64,000 nt of DNA, taken from contig NC_059073.1 in assembly GCF_020497125.1 (NCBI RefSeq), positions 14,529,225 through 14,593,224 of the forward strand, in the 5' to 3' direction. This stretch comes from Mauremys mutica. Its lineage: Eukaryota; Chordata; Testudines; Geoemydidae. A model generated the notes under the pieces. It did no database searches. It was not told where the DNA came from and saw nothing but the letters and a program-made list of their open reading frames with translations. Of the stretch, positions 47,546 to 57,087 are shown one piece after another (positions within the stretch are counted from its first letter, which is position 1; the number at the start of each line of letters is the position of its first letter). A program made the position numbers and the translations under genes.

Positions 47546-48057
47546 GTTTCCGATATTTCTTAAAGTTTGCCATAAAAGCAGAAGCAGGAAGGCCCTGAAT
47601 TAAACTGTCTTGAATTTAAGTACCTTCTACTAGTTATACAGAATAATCTCCTGCCCGGCTGTACCCTTTATATCAGTTTTTTGCATCTGTCCTCGTATCT
47701 TCCCTTATTCAAACATCATTTCTCAATTGACAGCTTTTTGAATACAAAGGTCAGCTTTCCCTCTTTCCCGCCAGTTTTCTACCAGTGTAAGTCCATTGAC
47801 TCCTGTGGATTTGCTTCTGCATTTCACTGACATGACATTGTAGTAAGCTTCTTCAGAGAGCTAGATTTGTGACTTGCAGGAGATACCTGTGGTGCTTCAG
47901 GGCCAGCCTGCCAGAGAGGGTGGGAGGCTCTTCTCTCATTGCATTTTCCTTGGATTTTTTTTTCAAAGCTATTGGGAGAAAGGCCATAATGTGCTGAATG
48001 AATTGATATCAAGGGACCATTGACACTAGTTCTAACAGAAATAAACATTATAAAATA

Positions 48058-48250
48058 CAGGTCTGTCACATCTTACCCTGGGGTTACGTTCAGCAGTCAG
48101 CGCGTAAAGCAAAAATCGCTTATAGTCAAAATAACATTGAGTGTAATGGTGGGCGGAATTGGTTTTTTTCTCTTTTTTTGTTGTTGTTTTTGCCGACCGC
48201 GTAAAGCTGAAATCGCGCATGTTAAATGCGTGTAAGATGCGACAGACCTG
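48058..48250. mobile_element. Mariner-like MITE with TA target
   Basis: Ends are CAGGTCTGTCACATCTTACC and TGTAAGATGCGACAGACCTG, each flanked by TA. It is 193 bp; the interior has GCGCGTAAAGC repeated in inverted or related form. The TA duplication fits Tc1/mariner. Confidence 0.78.
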
Positions 48251-48339
48251 TACAACAAAAATAGAGACGTACACAAGCAACTTAATTTAGCTCTGGATCT
48301 GCCCTTCCCAATGTTTTCTGGGTTGCAGTATCAGGGCTC

Positions 48340-49540
48340 CATTTCTAGCATACATCAGGAAGCCCTATCCAAAGAACTTGAGTGTAACCTTGGACAGAAG
48401 CTTGACTTTTAAAGCTCATCTGGAAAAGATATATGCAAAGGTAAAAGGAAGGACTAGACTTGCCTGAAAACTCCTGGGTACAGGGATGCCGATGTGGGCA
48501 CACTTTGAACAATGACTTTAGCACTGATACTGATACTAGACTGCTGGACATTACGCACCAGTCTGGTTGAGCAGCTCACATACCAAATTTCCGGCACTGT
48601 GATGACAGTCATAACTGGAACATTGTAATCAACACCATTCAGTGGTTACCTCCACCCTAAATCTAGAGAGAGGCAGACACAGCCCAGGAGTATCACTGAA
48701 CTTTGGCCAGCCTGGATTTACCAATTAACGAGGACCTCCAGAACCTTCTGAAGACCTGTCTGAAATCTTGCAAGCCTAAAGCTCTTAAAACTTTGTCATT
48801 CAATGCTGAGGCTCGTTGGAAAGAATTTGGAGATCATGCTAACTCCACAAAAGTATTTCCAGCTTTCAAACTACCCTGGAAACAATGGTCAGCATTGAAC
48901 CAATTTCAGAGAATCACGTGACAGATGCTGTCATCTCTCTCACCTCTGGAACATGAGACAACTTACAATGTGACTATAGACAGAGATGGATTAAGCTTTT
49001 GTGGGGCGCGGGGCCAGAGCAAGTGGGGGCCCCTCCCCACCTTTTCCACCTGCAGTGCCCCCCCTCGCTGGGGAAATGGGGTTGGAGTGTGGGGACTTGC
49101 CCCACCCCACCCCCTGCCCAGTGCTCCTGCCGGGGCGCGGGGTGCAGGTTTGGGGGCTTCCCCTATTCCCCAGCAAGAGAACCACGCAGGTGGAGTGGGA
49201 CATGCCCCGACCCTGCTCCCCAGCAGGATCACTGGGCGGGCAGAGTGGGCCAAGACCCTGCACCCCCACTCCACTCCCTGGCAGGAGTGCTGGGCAGGTG
49301 GATGGAGAGGGTTGGGGTGTGGGGGCACCCACTTTTCTGGGGCCCCTGGGCATGGGCCCCATTGGCCTAATGGCTAATCCGCCACTGTATAGACACCATT
49401 CACAAACTATGGACTATATTGTAAATCGATGCCCACTTCGATTGTTTACCAGCTGCATCTCAGACTCACACCAAGAAACTTCTGGAGCTACATACCCACT
49501 AGCTCACTAATGCGGACATGGTTATATGAACATTGCTAAT
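48340..49540 (+). mobile_element. Degraded non-LTR reverse transcriptase C-terminus, interrupted
   Basis: Translated pieces, with frameshifts and stops, run in the order expected for the end of a LINE ORF2. They are LSVTLDRSLTFKAHLEK (near 48377), AGHYAPVWLSSSHTK (near 48545), FKLPWKQWSALNQF (near 48868) and, after the MITE at 48983-49387, QTMDYIVNRCPL (near 49405). The motif set (GVTLDRSLTF, CAPVW, LPRRQWSLLNRF, QTMxHIVxxCP) is one I associate with Jockey/I-like elements. The clade is not settled. It is non-functional. Confidence 0.72.
48983..49387. mobile_element. hAT-like MITE inserted into a LINE remnant
   Basis: About 405 bp flanked by the exact 8-bp repeat TATAGACA (48975-48982 and 49388-49395). 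Left end is GAGATGGATTAAG; right end is CTAATCCGCCACTG. The first CA of the left end may be lost or shared with the TSD. The GC-rich interior yields several spurious frames. Confidence 0.82.
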
Positions 49541-50264
49541 AATTTTTCTTTGCCATATGCAAGAGGAGGAAGAAGAAGCTCCTGCTCCTGGATCTCTCCA
49601 AAACTAAAACTTTCCCATCTCTGCCATGCACCTCTTTATCCCGCTGTCTAGGAAGGGCCTGAGAGGTGGGGCAGGGGGAAGACTTTCCACTGTAACTTCA
49701 GAGTCAGCAAATTCTGACTTTAGTAAATTAAAATGGGAAGTGACCTTCATAGTAGAAGACTCTTCACTGAAAATATCTTGCCTCCAACTTGGCTATATTA
49801 GTATATGTGGAAGTGTAACTTTATTGATATAAGTAATCCTATTGACTTCAGTGTGACAAACCACTCAGAATAAAGTAACACACGTATGTAAAAGTTTGCA
49901 GGATCAGGGCCTCAGTTAATTCTGCAACATATAAAACAGACAATAGAATATATTTTTGCACAACTAACCCTCTCTACTCAAATAAGGCCCAGGTTTAGAA
50001 CAAAAAGGGTTTTGAGCTATGTAAGTATATTGAATAGTCACAGCACCTGCCTAGATTTGGAGCAGGTGTTCTGGTTTTGATTCCCACTATTTTTTCCCCC
50101 TTGACATAAAAATCTATTTTGAAATATCTTTTAAGATTCATGAAGTGGCACTTAGTTCTTCAAATATTTAGCAAGGAGGAATCCCCAGATCCCATCTGCC
50201 TTCTTTGTCTTTAATTTACATAAAACAGAAATCTCCAGCCTGGTCATGTATGATTTTTGGCAGG

Positions 50265-50738
50265 TATGATGGTCTGCAGGAAGGGAAAGACTCTTACATG
50301 CTATATGAGGCACATAACTTATGAGGAGAGGCTGAGGGAACTGGGCTTATTTAGTCTGCAGAAGAAAAGAGTGTGTGTGGGGCGGGGGGGATTTGATAGC
50401 AGCCTTCAACTACCTGAAGGTGGGTTCCAAAGAGGATGGAGCTCGGCTGTTCTCAGTGGTGGCAGATGACAGAACAAGGAGCAATAGTCTGAAGTTGCAG
50501 TGGGGGAGGTCTAGGTTGGATATTAGGAAAAACTATTTAATTAGGCAGGTGGTGAAATGCTGGAATGGGTTACCTAGGGAGGTGGTAGAATCTCCATCCT
50601 TAGAGGTTTTTAAGGCCCGGCTTGATAAAGCCCTGGCTGGGATGATTTAGTTGGGGATTGGTCCTGCTTTGAGCAGGAGGTTGGACTAGATGACCTCCTG
50701 AGGTCTCTTCCAACCCCAATCTTCTATGATTCTATGAA
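50265..50738 (+). mobile_element. CR1 LINE 3' end
   Basis: It begins near TATGAGGAGAGGCTGAGGGA and closes with the CR1 tail TTCTATGATTCTATGA. The 91-codon frame at 50375-50650 (FDSSLQLPEG-type region, then VVKCWNGLPREVV) is the CR1 C-terminal/3' segment that is often mis-annotated as a protein. Confidence 0.9.
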
Positions 50739-51367
50739 TAGCAGATTTTTCAAATAAGTTAAAAAATTGGGCTGAAAACTCCTATAGCCATTTTCAATAT
50801 CATTGGCTCTTAGCCTTCTGAAAGAGACTGACTGATTGGAATTTCAGTCGTGGGGTTATCCAGAAGTACACTCTGACTACAGGTGTACAAGCTATTTCAA
50901 TTCAGTTATCACTATGCACCCTTCTCTAGTGCCAGTGTTTCGGAGCCTCACTGTGCCATAGTGACACCTGCTGGAAAAATTCTGAACACCACCCCCTATC
51001 TGGCCTCAAGGCTGCAACCAGCAAGGATAACTCTTGCATCAATAACATTCACCAGTATGTTTGATTCGGGATCCTTCAGATTCCAGTAGCCAGCTAACTC
51101 ATGCAGGTTCTTGAGCATTTACATTTCAGGTGTCTGATGAGAATGAGCAATTCTCTTTTATTGCATTTATTTTCTGATATGCTGTCACCTCTAATATGTC
51201 ATTTCTAAGGAGTGTAGGAGGATGTGTGAGAAGCATTGCTTCTCCATGCCCATATGTGATAGCAGCTATCGGATATATAGCATCCAATTCTTCCTGCAGT
51301 TACACAGGTGTAATGAGTTATATCTGTACAAATGGGCTCTTAGATTTTACTTCCTCTAACCCATATT

Positions 51368-51540
51368 GGGGGAGGGATAGCTCAGTGGTTTGAGCATTGG
51401 TCTGCTAAACCCAGGGTTATGAGCTCAATCGAGAGGGCCATTTAGGGAACTGGAGTAAAAATCCGTCCGGGGATTGGCCCTGCTTTGAGCAGGGAGCTGG
51501 GCTAAATGATCTCCTGAGGTCCCTTCCATCCTGATAGTCT
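51368..51540 (+). mobile_element. Cry I-type tRNA-derived SINE
   Basis: The tRNA-like head is GGGAGGGATAGCTCAGTGG with an A-box TAGCTCAGTGG and a decayed B-box. A GGCCCTGCTTTGAGCAGGGA body and GATCTCCTGAGGTCCCTTCC tail follow. The tail is shared with the CR1 3' end at 50650-50738, as expected for a SINE mobilised by a partner LINE. This is the strongest pointer to a turtle source. Confidence 0.88.
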
Positions 51541-52153
51541 ACATTATGTCTTCATTTACTTTAGAGGGACATTGATCTATCTTGACAAAGTTTAGACCTG
51601 CCAATATTATTTTTAAGTATAGTCTTGGCACCTCTACAATTCTTTTGATATGTGTTTTTCACCAAAACAAATGGTTCAAAGAGGAAAAGAAATAGTTCAG
51701 TACTCAGGATCAATGCTACAATAATAAACCAGCATGCACAGCCCATCACTTAAGTGTCACAATCTCTCAACAGGCAATCAATGTGCATGAATATGATGGA
51801 GGAAACAACAATTCAGTGAGGAAAGAAGCCTGGGGAGTCTCTGTACACTAATGAGGAAAACATGGTTTTAGAAGCTTTGAGAGTATCTTTTAAAATGTTT
51901 CCTTAGACTGGAAGCACTTCAGAGTGGTGCTGTCTGCCTGTATGTGGGTGGACAACACCGAGTGCGCTGTAAGCCCTACTGTAAAATGAATAATTATAAG
52001 GAGCACGGTTCAAGATTCACCAAATGTGTTTTTGATTAAAAAAACATGGAGCTGGCCCAGTATTAGAAACTTTAGCAAATCCATTACCAAATCCGGTTGA
52101 ATTTCTAGTTTGTATCAAAACCAGGTGAGTTTTCAGTGGTTTCATCTAAACTC

Positions 52154-52452
52154 AGCCCTGGTCTACACACAGCCCCGGGGTCGAACTAGGGTACGCGAAT
52201 TCAGCTACGTGAATAACGTAGCTGAATTCGAACTACCCTAGTTCGAATGACTTACCCGTCCAGACGCCGCGGAAGCGAACTCCACGGCTCCAAGGTCGAC
52301 TCCGGCAACTCCTCCTGCCGCGGTGGAGTACCGGAGTCGACCGCGGCGCTTCCGGAGTTCGAACTATCGCGTCTAGATCAGACGCGATAGTTCGAACTCC
52401 GAGAAGTCGAACTCGCCGCGTCGACCCGCGCGGTAAGTATAAACGTACCCTA
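52154..52452 (-). mobile_element. CpG-rich multi-hairpin MITE, copy 2 (inverted)
   Basis: This is the reverse complement of 37968-38267 with only scattered differences by eye. Ends are CCCTGGTCTACACAC and GTATAAACGTACCCTA. It lies 100 bp from another MITE with similar ends (52545-52830) and about 930 bp upstream of the COL22A1 signal exon. Confidence 0.82.
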
Positions 52453-52544
52453 AATCAAAATAAGCCACCCTTAAACCAAATTAAGATCATCCACATAGTA
52501 GTTTACACTGATTTTAACCTAATTGGTGTAAAATAACACTTCTA

Positions 52545-52830
52545 GGCCTGGTCTATACTTAAAAGTTAGGTTGACATAGCAATGTCAGTTAGGGTTGTGA
52601 AAAATCCACTCCCCTGACCAATGTAGTTATGCTGACCTAAGCCCCAGTGTAAACACAGCTATGTCGATGGAAGAATGCTTCTGTTGACATAGCTACCATT
52701 GCTCAGGGAGTTGGTATTACTAGGAAAAAACCCTTCCATCAGTGTAGGCTCCATCTATGCAATGGGTTTTGCCGGCTTAGTTACAGTGACATTGCTATGC
52801 CAGTATAGTCTCCATAGTGTAGACATACCC
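52545..52830. mobile_element. AT-rich MITE with GGTCTAYAC ends
   Basis: Ends are AGGCCTGGTCTATACTT and TAGTGTAGACATACCCT. The interior contains inverted words (GCTATGTCGATGG, CTGTTGACATAGC). About 286 bp, no ORF. Confidence 0.7.
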
Positions 52831-53378
52831 TAAGTTAAAATGGTGCAACCGTCTCATGTAGATAAGGCCAAAGGTACCTGATGGTGAGGCATGAACAGTA
52901 CTCAATATTATTACCACCCAGCAGTTCTGATGTCTAAGAACTCAGAGTGGTCACTAGTAAGATAGCAACGGGCTGTGTATGACTCGCGGTAAACGTATCT
53001 CTGACCTGAGTTGTGTGCCTCCTAAGGTGGATACATGAGAGGCTCAAGTGAGGAATGGTTTCCAGTCTGATGCATTGATTGTGCTGTTGCTGACGGGCTC
53101 ATTTAAACTAAAATAATCTAGTAATCTCTCCTTTTCAGACAACTCAGGCTGCTCTGCATTGGCAGGAGCCTGAGAAAAGACCTTTGCTTTTGAAAAGTAG
53201 GTGAACTCCTTGCCTCTTTGTCTGGGTACAGCCCTCGCCTATTCAAGTCAGACGAGAGCCAGAGGAGACGACCCTAAATGTGCAGTTCCCAGGGCTTGTA
53301 CTGTTGCTTTTGTTTCCACCCCAGTCTTGTGCTTCTGTTAGTTAATAATCGCTCTTCAATTTCCTCTTTTTTCCCTAG
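52831..53378 (+). other. Region directly upstream of the COL22A1 signal exon
   Basis: No TATA box or CpG island is evident. It ends in the pyrimidine tract and CCCTAG acceptor of the signal exon, so it is probably the end of an intron. A noncoding first exon could lie here or further left. Confidence 0.5.
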
Positions 53379-53448
53379 GCAAGGGATGGATTTATAGACC
53401 ATTTCTCACCACGGCAAAGAGGTGAGCGTGTCTGAGAAGAAGGGAGAT
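53379..53448 (+). promoter_or_regulatory. COL22A1: 5'UTR portion of the COL22A1 signal-peptide exon, with uORF
   Basis: The 70 nt lie between the inferred splice acceptor (CCCTAG at 53373-53378) and the start codon. An upstream ATG at 53386 has G at both -3 and +4, a stronger context than the main start, and opens a minimal ORF of three codons (ATG GAT TTA) ending at TAG 53395-53397. That stop is in frame with the main ATG, 51 nt upstream of it. A second donor-like AGAG|GTGAGC lies at 53419-53426. Because an acceptor precedes this exon, a noncoding first exon further upstream is expected; I could not identify it. Confidence 0.75.
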
Positions 53449-53539
53449 ATGCCCCTCACGGGAAGATATCGAGTTCCTTACGTCTTGATTCTTCTTGCAG
53501 TCCTCTGGGGTGGAGAGAGAATTCGGGCACAAAGAGCTG
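53449..53539 (+). CDS. COL22A1: COL22A1 first coding exon: signal peptide
   Basis: This exon encodes the first 30 residues plus one base of a split codon. The protein starts MPLTGRYRVPY, continues with a hydrophobic core (VLILLAVLW) and ends in RAQRA, so it reads as a cleavable secretory signal peptide. From memory, human COL22A1 also has AQRAG directly before its vWA domain. The exon starts at 53379 after a pyrimidine-rich acceptor ending CCCTAG and closes at a donor G|GTATGT, phase 1. Joining it to the exon at 58451 recreates GGT-TGC-AAG (Gly-Cys-Lys) in frame. The start has G at -3, and an in-frame TAG at 53395 rules out an N-terminal extension within this exon. COL22A1 is known as a secreted FACIT collagen of tissue junctions such as the myotendinous junction. 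Exon structure is seen; the gene name depends on recall of the family. Confidence 0.9.
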
Positions 53540-54048
53540 GTATGTGCTGATGCTCCTGGGACAACCGAATATTGAAAAGCTACCTAGATTTTTACTTTGC
53601 TTGGGGCATTACGCGTGTAGAAAAAACTAGCACTGCACCCACCCTGACAAATATAGTAAGCAGACCTCAAGGAGAAGGGATAGCTTCCTGCTGCAAAAAA
53701 TCTGGGCTTAGTTAGAATCCTGTAACCACTACAGGACCAGGACCTAGCAGGGTTAGTTCAGACCTTCAGTCTTGCAGGCTAGACTGAGTTGCATGGAGTT
53801 TACTCCGTGCGGTCATGATCCAAACCCTACCGAAGGCAGTATCAGTGTTTCCACTGACTTCAATGGGCTTTGAATCAGACCTTCAGAGTCTTTCAGATGA
53901 CACCTTAAAAACTCAGATATGCTGGCCTTTTCCACAAGAGACGGGGCCCTCTGGTGTCCTTAGCTAATTTTATACTAAAATGAGAGGAAACTGTAGCCAT
54001 CCCCCTCAAACACAGTAGCAGGCTGCTCTCGGTGTATGAACTATAGAT

Positions 54049-54341
54049 CAGGGTTTCTGAAACACGGGTCGCCGCTTGTGTAGGGAAAGTGCCGGGCGGG
54101 CCGGGCCGGTGTGTTTACCTGCCCTGTCCGCAGGTGCGGCTGATCGCGGCTCCCACTGGCTGCAGATCGCTGCTCCGAGACAATGGGAGCTGCTGGAAGC
54201 GGTGCAGGCTGAGGGACAGCGATCTGCGGCCAGTGGGAGCCGCGATCAGCCGGACCTGCGGACGGGGGCAGGTAAACACACCGGCACGGCCCGCCAGGGG
54301 CTTTCCCTATACAAGCGGCGACCCCTGTTTGAGAAACCCTG
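54049..54341. mobile_element. Palindromic hAT MITE, family A copy 5 (COL22A1 intron)
   Basis: It is 293 bp with an exact 8-bp TSD CTATAGAT at 54041-54048 and 54342-54349. A central portion (the inner part of one arm) is deleted relative to copies 3 and 4. It sits about 500 bp downstream of the signal-peptide exon and carries CAG|GTAAAC on each strand. Confidence 0.92.
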
Positions 54342-55557
54342 CTATAGATACAGTTTATGCAACACTTTGGGGTGAAAGATGCTATATAAATGTAAACTTT
54401 TATCATTAAATGAGCAAATAATTAGTAAAAAAAAGAATAAATATCATCTCTTTTTCTGTCTGCAAATCACCCACAAACAGGTTATGATGGTATCAAACTT
54501 ACTGGTTTGTTGAGCAAAGAATTTCAGTATTAATTCTGGGCCTGTAGTTTGTCTGTGAGCTGTTTTGCTTGGAGATGGGTCACATGGAAAGATTCTGTTT
54601 GCTGACTGGATGGCCCCTCACCCTTAAAATCATGTTTCCATTGGCCATGTTTCCTGTTAATAATCCCCACCATTTCTTTCAAATGAGTTGTCTCTGCCAG
54701 CAAACGGTTTTGTTAGAATAGTCTTAGAAACAAGGAAAAGATTCTCTGTGCAGTGGAAAGGAATATGTTTAAAGATCTGGACCAATGTTCACTGGAAACC
54801 TTTTGCAGCATTTGCTTTGCTCTGTCAAGTATATAAACAAAGAATCACTGACCCATGAAGGATTAGCCGTGTTAAACACAGGGTTTTCCTGTATTAATTC
54901 CTGAATAAACCTCACTGTCTTTACCCCAACAACCTTGTTTTGTGGACAGTCACCCCTGAATGGAGAAGGGATTCCTTCTCTCTGCTCTATATGGTTTTGA
55001 ATTACACTTGCTATCACCTGCTGAGATGCGCTAAAAGAAGGAACATGCACAGACATTGCTGAATATGTTTAAACCTTTTGTGTTCTTCAGTTAGCTCTGC
55101 TTAATCCCTTTTTGTCCAGACAGAATAGATTAATGATGCTGGACTTTTCCCGTAGCCTTTAGAGCTGAGGACCAGTTTGGTTGAACTTTACGGTTAAATG
55201 ACACGCAATGTCTGTCTATTGTGCAGGGAACAGAGCAGAACTAAACTCGGCATTCTGACTGAGATACATGCCCATAGCTTAATCGGTGTCTCATAGCATA
55301 GAACCCACATGTTCCCGACAGCATGCACCCTCAGCTCATTTTGTGAGAGGTATATTATGTTTGTCTGCTCACATAACGATTGATTGATGGCTGTTCAGTG
55401 TTCCAGGCATGCCTAGATAGACTTCGCCTGTTGAATGGCTGGGTGTATCCGCTGAACAGTTTTGGCAGGGTGGTTGTTCATACGGCTCCAGGAATGTGCA
55501 TGGTGCTGTACAGAGATGATGTTCCATAAAATGTTCATGGTCAACAGCAGCAGAATA

Positions 55558-55675
55558 ATAGGTTTCAGAGTAGCAGCCGTGTTAGTCTGTATCAGCAAAA
55601 AGAACAGGAGTACTTGTGGCACCTTAGAGACTAACAAATTTATTTGAGCATAAGCTTTCATGGGCATTCATCTGC
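55558..55675 (+). repeat. Dispersed repeat, same family as 2955
   Basis: GCAGCCGTGTTAGTCTGTAT, AGAACAGGAGTACTTGTGGC and GAGACTAACAAATTTATTTG, ending ATAAGCTTTCATGGG. It is better preserved than the copy at 2955. Confidence 0.7.
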
Positions 55676-56152
55676 AGAGGGGTTATCACTAGTGATGGGT
55701 GACTGTCGCAAGGGTTTGTTCAGATAAGCACAGTGTGTAAACACTCTACCCTCTATTGTGCAATCCTGGGAGTTATCTTCTTTCCCTCCAAACATCGCTC
55801 TTCCAGCCCTGAAATAGGATCCTACCACAAGTCATCTTCATGTGTCTGGGAACCTCCCAGTAGAGTTGGCTTCTCTGGGATAGCTGAGTGGCATATCTTC
55901 CCGCCCCCCACCTTTAGCAGATCTGCACTCCTCCAAGACTCCCACCACCAATGCAGGAGCACAGAGCGTGTTGCCCAGATGACCCCTGAAGATGACTGGC
56001 TGCTCCCAAAGCTAATCTGTAATCTACAATTATCAGAGCAGGGAATAGAACCCCTGCATGACCAGCAGCCTGAACTCAGGAAGGGTTTCAGACAGTTTTC
56101 ATTTTGTTTTAACCACATCACCCTTCCTTAGGTGACACACGCTAATAAAAGT

Positions 56153-57087
56153 TGTCAAGGCTGATTCCCTACTCTGGCACTTCGAGCGCAGAAGGTGGGG
56201 GCCCGGAAGGATTCTAAAAATTTATACTGGCCACTTCAGGCTTGTATTAAACTCCCAAGGTTACAGCTTTTCTCTGACCTTGGACGGGTAGATGCTGCCA
56301 CCACCCAAGTGCAGAGCTCCTTTGAGAGCCCATGAAGGTGCACGTGGGAATTCCTTTCTGTGGGGTGCTCTCAAGCCCTTTCACACCCCCCCTCTGGGGA
56401 AGAGCTGGGGGGGGGAAAGGAAATTAGCTGTTGCCACCAGCTAATTAAACAACATGTGCACAAACCTCTTAAGACACAAAAATCCAATTCTGTCCTTAAA
56501 ACAATATAAATTTTATTAATTAAAAAAAGAAAGAAAATGCATCTGGGAACTCAGGCTATTGCTAGATTTTAAAAGAGCAATTACAAGGATTAAGCATCAA
56601 GAATAATGTTCTTGAGGTCCAGGTTAAAGGTTACAAGCAAAACAAAAGCAGCAGGGTTAGCACAGAGGAATCCACATGCCATAAAGAAATAAAAAGGATA
56701 AACCTAATCACGTCTTCCTAGACATTTCCTGATCTACTTACATATTTGGGGTTTTTAATGAGTAGTTTCTAGGTATGATACTGATGATTTTTTCATACCT
56801 GGCCCAAGCTTCTTACAGCATAGCTTTGACCTGTCCACCTCTTCGCAGGAGAACAACAACAGACCGACAAAAGGGGAATCATTTTTCAATTTTAAAAAGT
56901 TCTAGCCTTCCCATTGGCTCTCTTGGTCAGGTGCCCACTCACATCCTTTTACCTATGCATAGCAGTGAGACTTTTTAACCCTTTACAGGTAAAGCAAGCA
57001 GAGAACAGCTACTAAGAGGGATTTTATAGCTACTGGCTGGCTGGGTGTCCATAAAAGGGAGCTACCTTCCCCCCTTCATTTATCACA
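56153..57087 (-). mobile_element. Solo LTR, antisense in COL22A1 intron
   Basis: On the minus strand it starts TGTGATAAATGAAGGGG and ends GGCTGATTCC-complement (AATCAGCCTTGACA), 935 bp. The flanks in + orientation are AAAGT (56148-56152) and AGAGT (57088-57092), 4 of 5 identical. It has TATAAAATCC near 57022 and an AATAAA-type signal near 56515 on its own strand. No gag/pol/env is present. Confidence 0.83.

Noticed and set aside
48925..49510. Several 120-170-codon frames on both strands
   Set aside because: GC-rich MITE interior at 48983-49387. Only the very end (QTMDYIVNRCPL) has meaning, as part of the LINE remnant.
50375..50650. 91-codon frame that looks protein-like
   Set aside because: It is the CR1 3' segment, including the typical CR1 tail, not a host gene.
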